Positions 43,268-49,638 of a stretch of DNA of 49,638 nt are shown here, one piece after another. Origin of the DNA: Chloroflexi bacterium UBA4733 (GTDB lineage Bacteria > Chloroflexota > UBA4733); the NCBI GenBank assembly GCA_002404055.1, contig DHIZ01000041.1:13600-63237 (forward strand), given 5' to 3'. The notes beneath the pieces were generated by a model. It searched no databases. It worked only from the letters and a program-made list of their open reading frames with translations, and had not been told where the DNA came from. The translations under genes and the position numbers were made by a program. The first letter of the stretch is position 1. Every line of letters begins with the position of its first letter.

Positions 43268-44026
43268 TCAGGCGGCCAGGCAGTCGAACAGCGCCCGGTA
43301 GTATCGCATCAACTCCTCCGGGTCGGCGCTGGCGGGGACTTCGGCCAGGCAGAAGCTCTGATAGTTGATGCTCTTCAGCAGCGAGAACAGTTCCCGATAC
43401 GGATAGTTTGGATTCCAGATGCGGGTGATGTGCGCTTCCCTGATCCAGCGACTGACCTGATCGAAGGCTTGCTTGATCGAGCCATCCTGCACGTCGTCGT
43501 CGTTGGAGTTCCAGCAGGCCCAGCAGTAGCCGTCGGCTGCCTCGAAGATGCGGCGCATCGTGGCGGCCTGACGCACGGCGCCATGCATCTCCATGCGTAA
43601 CTCGATGCCCAGGTCGCGTGCCGTCTGGCCGCATTCACGGGCAGCGCGCCCGATCTGCTCCAGGGTCTGCTCGCGCGGCACGCCCGCCTTCTCCTGGTGG
43701 CCGTTGGGGCGCACCTTGACGCCGCCGGCTCCCAGGTCGTGGGCCAGTTGCAGGGATCGCTTGGCGCCTTCGATGTTCTGACGCACCACCTCTTGATCCA
43801 GGCTGTGAAACTCGTAGATACTGCCGATGCCGAACAGTTGCACCGGCGAGTTGGCGAAGCGCTGCCGCACCTCCCGGCGCTGCTCGGCGTTCAGGCTTTC
43901 CTCGACGCTGTGCGCGTGCGTCGTGCGCAGTTCCACACCCTCGAAGCCGGTGGCCTCGCAGCGCTGCAACAGCGTAGCGAGGTCCCAGTCGGCGGCCAGA
44001 TTATAGGTGACAAGACCGAGATGCAT
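43268..44026 (-). CDS. Sugar phosphate isomerase/epimerase-like TIM barrel
   Basis: A 252-aa protein of the xylose isomerase-like / AP endonuclease 2 superfamily. The barrel shows GFEGVELRTTHAHS, LGAGGVKVRPNGHQ, GIELRMEMHGAVRQ, CWACWNSND and ITRIWNPNYPY, with the conserved Glu/His/Asp metal ligands. Such enzymes isomerise or epimerise sugars or related acids in the cytoplasm. The start has AAGGAG about six bases upstream. The Gfo/Idh/MocA gene next to it supports a sugar or inositol-type pathway. Confidence 0.88.
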   Translation of the reverse strand: MHLGLVTYNLAADWDLATLLQRCEATGFEGVELRTTHAHSVEESLNAEQRREVRQRFANSPVQLFGIGSIYEFHSLDQEVVRQNIEGAKRSLQLAHDLGAGGVKVRPNGHQEKAGVPREQTLEQIGRAARECGQTARDLGIELRMEMHGAVRQAATMRRIFEAADGYCWACWNSNDDDVQDGSIKQAFDQVSRWIREAHITRIWNPNYPYRELFSLLKSINYQSFCLAEVPASADPEELMRYYRALFDCLAA

Positions 44027-44384
44027 AACGTGCTCCTTCTACCATACAGGGCGTAGCCTATCATCTAGCGGCACAATGCCGATGGGCTTGCCGCCGACAC
44101 GCTGGTCGGGGCGGTGGCGCGCTCTTACGAGGCGAGTGATTCCCGCTTCCGGCAGCTCATCCCCGCGCGGCGGCTCGACGTGCGGGAACTCCGATGGTAA
44201 TGACAGAGATCTATCAACTCTTACGGCATCATGCGGGTTCTCGCCGAGTATGGGGACGGCATCTGGACGGGGACGCAACTACGCACACGGCTGCGGCGGG
44301 TCTCCAGTCAACCGCTGCGGGGGGGCGCTTCCTGAGCAGGCGACCCGAACAATGGCATGCTTGTCCACATCAGGGCGCCAAGCC
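44027..44384. pseudogene. Gene-poor gap with coding remnants
   Basis: A 44-codon frame on the plus strand (44069-44200) reads ADGLAADTLVGAVARSYEAS, then DSRFRQLIPARRLDVRELRW before a TAA, in the style of a protein C terminus. A second short frame from ATG 44231 reads MRVLAEYGDGIWTGTQL. Neither has a full gene. They look like pieces of one or two eroded genes between converging neighbours. Confidence 0.3.
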
Positions 44385-45476
44385 TCAAGCGATGGTCACC
44401 CAGCGCTCCTGGTCGTGCGAGTCCAGCGCCGCCTGGATGACCTGCTGCGCCTTCCAGCCATCGTAGAAGCTGGGCGCGAGCAGTCGGTCGGCCAGGATGG
44501 CGTCGATAAAGAGGCGATCGCCAATCGGCTCGATCGTGAGGCGCTCCACGAACTGGGCAATGAACGGCTTGCTCTGATCGACCGATCCCAGCAGATCAGC
44601 GGGAATAGGCAACGGCTGCAGCCTGGCCTCTCCTCGGCGGGCGCCCCGGATCTCGGCGCTGTTGAGGTCACTGTCGAGCTCCAACGTGCCGTCCTCGCCG
44701 TGCAGGACGAACTGCTGCCGCTGCACAGCGTCGCCCACGTGGGCCACCGCGCTGAGCTGCAGCGTGCCCTGGGCCCCGTTGGCGAAGCGCAGCGCCAGCA
44801 CCGCCGCGTCGTTGGCGGGCTCCGCCGGCTGCCCGTCCGGTCCCGGTCCCACGGCGAAGTGCGTGAGGCTGCCGCTGGCGGCGGCGATCTCGCCAACGAA
44901 GAGGCGGAGCAGGTCGATCGCATGCGGGCCGAAGTCACCCAGGATGCCGTTAGCTCGCCGCCGGTCGAAGCGCCAGGAGTACTGCTGAGGCTGGGCGTGC
45001 CCGCCGCTCACGTAGCGAGCCGCACACTGGTAGGGTCGGCCGAGATAGCCATCAGCGAGCAGACGCTGGAGGTACTGGTAGTGCGACGTCCAGCGGTAGG
45101 TGAAGAAGGTCATGTGCTTGACGCCCTGCGCCTCCGCTTTGCGGTACATCGCCTCCGCGTCCGACGCCGTGAGGGCCAGCGGCTTCTCACACAGGACGTG
45201 GAGGCCGGCGTCGAGCGCTGCCATGGTGATCGGGTAGTGCAGGTCGTCGGGCGTGGCGACGACGAGCGCTTGCAGGTTACCGCGCTCGATCAGCTCGCGC
45301 CAGTCGGTGAACACACGAGGGATGCCGTACTTCGTGGCGACCTCCTGCCCGTGCTCCCGGTTGCGTCCGCAGAGCGCCACCATCTCCGCGCCTGGATGGC
45401 TCTGCAGTGGGGTCAGATGGAGCATCTCCGCGAACCGACTCGTCCCCACCACGCCAACGCGCACCCGCTCGGTCAT
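44385..45476 (-). CDS. Gfo/Idh/MocA-family oxidoreductase
   Basis: A 363-aa NAD(P)-dependent oxidoreductase acting on sugars, inositol or related polyols. The N-terminal Rossmann domain starts at VRVGVVGTSRFAEMLHLTPL, with GIPRVFTDWRELIE and the family motif CEKPLALT (about residue 96), where the Lys is catalytic. The C-terminal alpha/beta domain includes GILGDFGPHAIDLLRLF with the conserved Asp and His. The start ATG 45476 follows GGAGG by five bases. It lies 41 bases downstream of the MFS gene on the same strand. Confidence 0.92.
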   Translation of the reverse strand: MTERVRVGVVGTSRFAEMLHLTPLQSHPGAEMVALCGRNREHGQEVATKYGIPRVFTDWRELIERGNLQALVVATPDDLHYPITMAALDAGLHVLCEKPLALTASDAEAMYRKAEAQGVKHMTFFTYRWTSHYQYLQRLLADGYLGRPYQCAARYVSGGHAQPQQYSWRFDRRRANGILGDFGPHAIDLLRLFVGEIAAASGSLTHFAVGPGPDGQPAEPANDAAVLALRFANGAQGTLQLSAVAHVGDAVQRQQFVLHGEDGTLELDSDLNSAEIRGARRGEARLQPLPIPADLLGSVDQSKPFIAQFVERLTIEPIGDRLFIDAILADRLLAPSFYDGWKAQQVIQAALDSHDQERWVTIA

Positions 45477-45517
45477 GATCTCCTCCATTCCGGCGCAGCG
45501 ACGGCCCCACCGGCCGG

Positions 45518-46807
45518 CTACGCCACTCCTGCCGCCGCCGAGCGGCACATCCGCTCGCCCACGACTATCGTTGCCGCCGCCAGCACGGCCAGGGCGACGG
45601 CGCCGCCTAGCAGCGCGTGGACGCCGAAGCGGTCCACGGCTGCGCCGCCCCACAGGGCGCCGATGGGGAAGCCGAGCGTGGCTGTCATCGTCACCAGGGA
45701 CTGCAGCCGGCCTTGATAGGCATCGGGAGCGAGGTGACGCACGCGGCTCTTGTTCCAGACGCTCTCGCAGAAATAGGTGAAGCCGATCGCCGCCAGCGGC
45801 AGGACGGAGGCGGCGCCGAGCGGGAAGACGACGAACAGCACCAGGGCCACCGCCGCCAGCACGGTGAGTTGCGCGTACTGCCGCAGCCGCTGCGCGCCGT
45901 CGGCGTGGGAGCCGGCATAGGCGGCGCCGAGGAAGCTGCCCACCCCAACGGAAGCGGCCAGCATGCCGTAGGCCACCACCGTCCCGCCGCCGCGGCGCAC
46001 GATGGCCGCCAGGAGGCTCAGCGCCGGGGCGGCGCAGACAGCAGTCGCCCAGGAAATAAGCATCGGGTACAACAGCGCCGGCTGGCTGCGGAGATAGCGC
46101 AGACCCTCCCGCAGGTCGCCAAATATCTGGCCAGGCGCCAGTGCCGGTTTTGCCGTTGCCGGTGGGTCGAGGCCAGGCAACTTGCCCACGGTGAAGGCGG
46201 CCACAAAGTAGCTGACGGCGTTGAGGACGAAGGCGACTGGCAGCCCCACGGCCGCCAGCAGCAGACTGCCCCCGGCATTGACCAATGTCCCCTCGGCCGT
46301 CTCGGTCATGGCATTAATCGCCACCGCCGACTGCACCTCTTCTCGCGGCACGGCGTTGGTCAAGAGCACCTTGTAGGCGGGACGGGAGATCAGCCAGACC
46401 AGCCCGCTGACGAAGGCCCAGATGTAGATGTACCAGAAGACGACGTGGCCGGTCAGCACCAGGGCAGCAAGGACGGTTGCGGCGGCGCCGCCCAGAAACT
46501 GTCCAGTCAGCACCAGGCGGCGGCGGTCGACCTGATCCGCCACCACGCCGCCGAGGGGCATCAGCAGTTGCGCCAGGGAACCAAAAGCAGAGATCAGGCC
46601 GACGCCAAGGGCGGAGTGGGTAAGGGTGGCGACCAGCCAGGCTTGCGCCAGTTGTTGCAGGCGGTCGCCGGCGTAGGAGGCGCCCATGCCTGCCCAGAGC
46701 CAGCGGAAGCTTGCCCGCCGCAGCGGCGCGAAGGAAGGGAGACGCGGCCGCCAGGCTGCTGCCTGCCGGGCTCGCCCGCCCACCGCAGCGGCGACGCTCT
46801 GTTGCAT
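45518..46807 (-). CDS. MFS transporter, EntS-like exporter
   Basis: A 429-aa major facilitator superfamily protein with about 12 membrane segments. It starts at ATG 46807 (AAGGAG six bases before). LRRASFRWLWAGMGASYAGDRL, the inter-helix loop GGVVADQVDRRRLVLTGQ, and VWLISRPAYKVLLTNAVPREEVQSAVAINAM are typical of the MFS_3 / enterobactin-exporter branch. It is in the cytoplasmic membrane and probably exports a small molecule. It lies 16 bases downstream of a phosphotransferase gene, so the two may act together. Confidence 0.92.
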   Translation of the reverse strand: MQQSVAAAVGGRARQAAAWRPRLPSFAPLRRASFRWLWAGMGASYAGDRLQQLAQAWLVATLTHSALGVGLISAFGSLAQLLMPLGGVVADQVDRRRLVLTGQFLGGAAATVLAALVLTGHVVFWYIYIWAFVSGLVWLISRPAYKVLLTNAVPREEVQSAVAINAMTETAEGTLVNAGGSLLLAAVGLPVAFVLNAVSYFVAAFTVGKLPGLDPPATAKPALAPGQIFGDLREGLRYLRSQPALLYPMLISWATAVCAAPALSLLAAIVRRGGGTVVAYGMLAASVGVGSFLGAAYAGSHADGAQRLRQYAQLTVLAAVALVLFVVFPLGAASVLPLAAIGFTYFCESVWNKSRVRHLAPDAYQGRLQSLVTMTATLGFPIGALWGGAAVDRFGVHALLGGAVALAVLAAATIVVGERMCRSAAAGVA

Positions 46808-46823
46808 ATTCCGCTCCTTCCGG

Positions 46824-48004
46824 TCAGTCGAGCGCGGCGATGAGCGCGCGCGCTTCGGCGGCCAGCGCCAACAAGAGCCGCGTGGCGGCGCCAAGAGAGG
46901 CGACGATCTCCTCGGCCGGTCGGCCGAGGCGCGACTCCCGCTGCGTGCGGCGCTGGGCGTCAGTGGCCATTTGCAGCACCCAGCCGGGAAAGAGGCCCCA
47001 GCGGAGCACGGCGGAGGCGGCGTAGCCCAGGCGGGCGCGGCGTTCGTCGCCCTGCCAGTCCGCCTCTCGCAGTCCCTGCAGGTAGCCCTGCCAGGCAACC
47101 GCGCTCAGCTCCTGCGCCGCCTCGGGCGGCGCCAGACCCCGCATTAGTGTGGAGAAGACGACCTGCACCACCTCCTCCCCGACCGCCCCGGAACCAACAA
47201 AGGCCCAATCGACGGCAACGGTCTCATCCGGCCGGCCGGGGTGGCGGCGACTGAACAGGTTGGTGCGGTTGGCGTCGCGGTGCAGCAGCGTTGGCGATAG
47301 CCGGTCGAGCGCCGCCAGGAAGGCTGCTGCGTCATCCCACATGCGCAGGTCTGTTCGGCCACCGGCTCGGAGAAGGCGATGCGGGCCAGCGGCGCTCGCC
47401 ACGCTTCCACCTGCTGAATCAGCGACCGATCACGGTAGCCGCCCGTGCGCGCGACCCAGTCACGCAGCCAGTGCCGGCTCAGCCAGGAATACCCAGGGCG
47501 GGGCCTTCCGGCCAGGTAGGCGCCATTGAACTGCCCGAGGTGTCGCGCCGCCGTGCCGTAGCTGTCCAGCGGCCACGCCGGCCCGCCATCGTCCTGCACC
47601 GCTTCCAGCCAGAGCCAGACGGTGCCGTCAGCTTGCTTCTCGACGCCGTAGCACTGTGGCGCCACTACCCCCGGCAAGTCGGCGAGCAAGCCGGATTGGT
47701 AGGCCAACACTTCCCGCTTCCAATAGAAGCCATCAGCCGGATCAGCGTTGACCGGCGGCGTGCCGGCGGGATCGCCAGTCGGTGCCTGGATGACTTTGAG
47801 CACCAGCGCGAAGGGAATGCTTCCGCCGCCGTCGTGGGCGCTGCCCTCCACGCGAAAGATGCCGCCCGTCGCGCCGCCGAGGGAGTTCTGCAAGGGCGCC
47901 ACCTGCCAGGTGGCGGCAGTTACCTGATTGCTTCCGAGTAGGCAGCGGAGCGGAGCGGCCAGCGCCGCCGCCGTGATATGCATGCCGTCCGCCGGTTCTT
48001 CCAC
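46824..48004 (-). pseudogene. APH-like phosphotransferase, frameshifted near 47351-47360
   Basis: Aminoglycoside-phosphotransferase-fold protein split over two frames. The first part (GTG 48004, SD AGGAGGG seven bases before) has the ATP-binding lobe through FYWKREVLAYQSGLLADLP, WLWLEAVQ, HLGQFNGAYLAG and FSEPVAEQT. The rest continues in another frame with LLHRDANRTNLF and VAVDWAF, where His, Asp, Asn and Asp form the catalytic and metal loop. Compared with the intact paralogue at 48061, one base is missing near 47351-47360. Either the gene is broken or there is a sequencing indel. Confidence 0.85.
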
Positions 48005-48060
48005 GCTCCTGCCCTCCTGCTACGCTACGCGCCCGACCCGCCAACCGTGCTGGCCTGCCG

Positions 48061-49287
48061 TCAAGTCAATTCCTGCATCATGGCGCGCGCCGCGCTCGCC
48101 CGTCCGAGTACGAAGTAGGTCAAGTTGGCCTCCTCCCTGAGGAGGTCCTCTAGCGGGCGCTTGAAGCGTTGCTCCGCGCCCGCGTGCCGGCGCTCATCGA
48201 GGGCGGTGCCGAGAGCGATGGTAGGAATGAAGAAGCCCCAACGGACCACCGCCAGTGCGGCCGCCCCGAACGCCACCAGGCGGTCATCGCCGCGCCAGCC
48301 GGCGTCCGCGAGCCCTGCCTGGTAGCCGGCGAGTACCGTTTCCCAGAGCTGCTCGATTGGTATGGTCGGCGCATCGCCAAAGAGGCGACTCGCGGACGCG
48401 AGCTGGCCGGCATCGGCGCCCAAAGCCGCCGCCCCGGTAAAGGCCCAATCAATCGCTACCGTCCGGTCAACGCCGTCGGCGCCACGGCGGGCCAGCAAGT
48501 TTCGGCTGTAGGCATCGAGGTGGCAGAGTGTTTGCGGCAGTCGGTCGAGCGCAGCGAGCCACTGCTCCCGCTCCATGCACAGGCGCACTACCTCCTCGCC
48601 GATCGGCTCCGGAAAGGCGCGACGGACCAGCGGATGCGTCCATGTCTGCGGATCACGGAGCAATGCCGGGTCAAAGGAGGCGGCGAGGGGCTCGCTCCAT
48701 TTGCGGATCCAATCACTACTCAGCCAGGGGAAGGTAGGAAGCGTGCCCCCGACCAGGTAGGCCCCGTTGAACTGCCCAAGGTGCCGCGCCGCCAGCGCGT
48801 AGCGCTCGACGGACCAATCTGCGCCATGGGTGCCGGAAACGTCCTCCAGCCAGAGCCAGGTGCAGTCGTCTGATCGCTCCTGCACCGCGTAGCAACGCGG
48901 CGCCACCAGCCCGCCCGCCAGATCGTTCAGGAGACCCGATTGATAGGCCAGCGCCTCGCGCTGCCAGTACTGACTGTGGGTGGGATCACGACCCCAACCG
49001 CTCGGCAAAGCCCGGCCCCCGGGGCTGAGCGTGCCCGCCTCTGGCGCGCGCGCTACCTTGAGCACCAGCGACCAGGGCCGCGCTGTGGCGGGCGCGCCAG
49101 CAGTGGAGGTTGTACCACACACGCGGAAGAGGCCGCCGCTCACCGGGTTGAGCTCGACGTAGCCGATGCGGCGGACCTCCCAGGCGTCAATGTCGACCGT
49201 CGCATCGCCGAGCGCCTGCCGAACGGTTCCGAGCAGCGCCGCTCGGTCGAGGCCATCCAGGACTGGTACGACCGCTTCGGTTACCAC
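48061..49287 (-). CDS. APH-like phosphotransferase, intact
   Basis: A 408-aa protein of the aminoglycoside phosphotransferase / choline kinase fold. WSLVLKVARAP holds the ATP-anchoring Lys. YWQREALAYQSGLLNDL, WLWLEDVSG and ARHLGQFNGAYLVGG lead to the catalytic HLDAYSRNLL (His-x-Asp-x4-Asn) and the metal-binding DW in VAIDWAF. It could phosphorylate a drug, a small metabolite or a protein. The start GTG 49287 follows GGAGG by seven bases. It leads a minus-strand run with its broken paralogue and the MFS exporter. Confidence 0.9.
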   Translation of the reverse strand: MVTEAVVPVLDGLDRAALLGTVRQALGDATVDIDAWEVRRIGYVELNPVSGGLFRVCGTTSTAGAPATARPWSLVLKVARAPEAGTLSPGGRALPSGWGRDPTHSQYWQREALAYQSGLLNDLAGGLVAPRCYAVQERSDDCTWLWLEDVSGTHGADWSVERYALAARHLGQFNGAYLVGGTLPTFPWLSSDWIRKWSEPLAASFDPALLRDPQTWTHPLVRRAFPEPIGEEVVRLCMEREQWLAALDRLPQTLCHLDAYSRNLLARRGADGVDRTVAIDWAFTGAAALGADAGQLASASRLFGDAPTIPIEQLWETVLAGYQAGLADAGWRGDDRLVAFGAAALAVVRWGFFIPTIALGTALDERRHAGAEQRFKRPLEDLLREEANLTYFVLGRASAARAMMQELT

Positions 49288-49638
49288 GATGTCTCCTCCT
49301 CGTTCGCGCTGAGTTGGTCGGGTGTTCGTCCGACACCACGGCCTGCATCTGCAACCGTCGTAGCCGACGAGATCCTATCGTTGCAGGAAAGACTGGCCTA
49401 TGAACACAAGTAGTGAACTGGTGCTAGCCGGCAGCGATTGTCGGGTAATGTACAGTGCGGGTTGCCTTTCGTCAAGACGGACGTTGCGCAGGAGTGCGCA
49501 GCAAGGTTTTTTGCCGGATACTTGGCGCCTCCCGGCGACTAAAGTCGCGGGCCTCACGATGCAAAGTCCGCCTGCGCGGACTCGGTCAGCCCGCGAAGGC
49601 GGGCTTCGCTCGTTCTAGGAGGCTGTCTGAGTTGAGAT
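49288..49638. other. Window end: no gene seen, one repeat
   Basis: The region upstream of the phosphotransferase gene holds the third copy of the hairpin repeat (49534-49610). No convincing gene is seen, since short open frames here have no ribosome site or protein-like composition. Confidence 0.5.
49534..49610. repeat. Dispersed hairpin repeat, copy 3
   Basis: GGCGACTAAAGTCGCGG (49534-49550) as in copy 1, then AGTCCGC-CTGC-GCGGACT (49565-49582) and AGCCCGC-GAAG-GCGGGCT (49588-49605). The two inner stems keep the loops CTGC and GAAG but swap T-A for C-G pairs relative to copy 2. Confidence 0.85.

Noticed and set aside
44007..45716. Long plus-strand open frame (569 codons) opposite the Gfo/Idh/MocA gene
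   Set aside because: No family features appear and it covers the reverse of a well-supported gene.
45617..46843. Long plus-strand open frame (408 codons) opposite the MFS gene
   Set aside because: It is antisense to a clear 12-helix transporter and has no protein-like features.
1..49638. CRISPR array, tRNA or rRNA genes
   Set aside because: No regularly spaced direct repeats and no tRNA-like T-arm or rRNA sequence were found on reading; a covariance-model scan was not possible here.

Overview
The window is high-GC DNA with dense, SD-preceded genes on both strands. It is most likely from a member of the Chloroflexota. The hints are lipoproteins and pilus-like proteins with long Thr-Pro-Ala linkers, a tad-type TadE/TadG cluster, histidine kinase boxes of the type common in that phylum, and dispersed GC-rich hairpin repeats. 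No rRNA or tRNA gene and no CRISPR array was seen, so the taxonomic call is an inference.

Layout. 1-3578 (+): the end of hisF, hisIE, an unknown TIM-barrel-like protein, nagB and infC, which appears to start at an AUC codon. 3626-6172 (+): a TlyA-type rRNA methyltransferase that runs without a stop codon into an altronate dehydratase. 6189-11099 (-): a secreted M23 peptidase, a lipoprotein and a PHP-type PolX polymerase. 11151-16472 (+): the MurJ flippase, a sugar-binding lipoprotein, a small AtzG-like protein and an amidase. 16534-22057 (-): an Rpn-like nuclease and three sulfatases in tandem, one frameshifted. 22209-23684 (+): a GH51 arabinofuranosidase divergent from the sulfatases, which together suggest use of sulfated or arabinose-containing glycans. 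23885-25609 (-): a membrane molybdopterin oxidoreductase. 25787-27973 (+): a 61-aa zinc ribbon, a zinc alcohol dehydrogenase and an alpha/beta hydrolase.

28000-34574 (-) holds a YciI-like protein, a tyrosine recombinase, hydantoinase B, a Uma2-type protein, a DUF6807 protein and a PAS/double-receiver protein. The last five lie in a tightly packed, partly overlapping run. 34676-36816 holds a broken response regulator and an intact sensor kinase. 36997-42587 holds two divergent triplets of TadE/TadG-like proteins with no pilus ATPase, secretin or peptidase in the window. 42658-49287 holds a second Uma2 protein, a sugar isomerase-like protein, a Gfo/Idh/MocA oxidoreductase, an MFS exporter and two tandem aminoglycoside-phosphotransferase-like proteins, the first of which is frameshifted.

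Two themes recur. First, many genes look damaged or rearranged: a frameshifted sulfatase, a frameshifted phosphotransferase, a histidine kinase without its dimerisation domain, a receiver domain without its acceptor Asp, a response regulator without most of its receiver, and a missing stop codon between tlyA and uxaA. Some may be assembly errors. Second, structured inverted repeats lie between genes. One family has three copies (12974, 36827 and 49534) in which stem bases change together while the loops stay constant, which suggests that the folded form is under selection.
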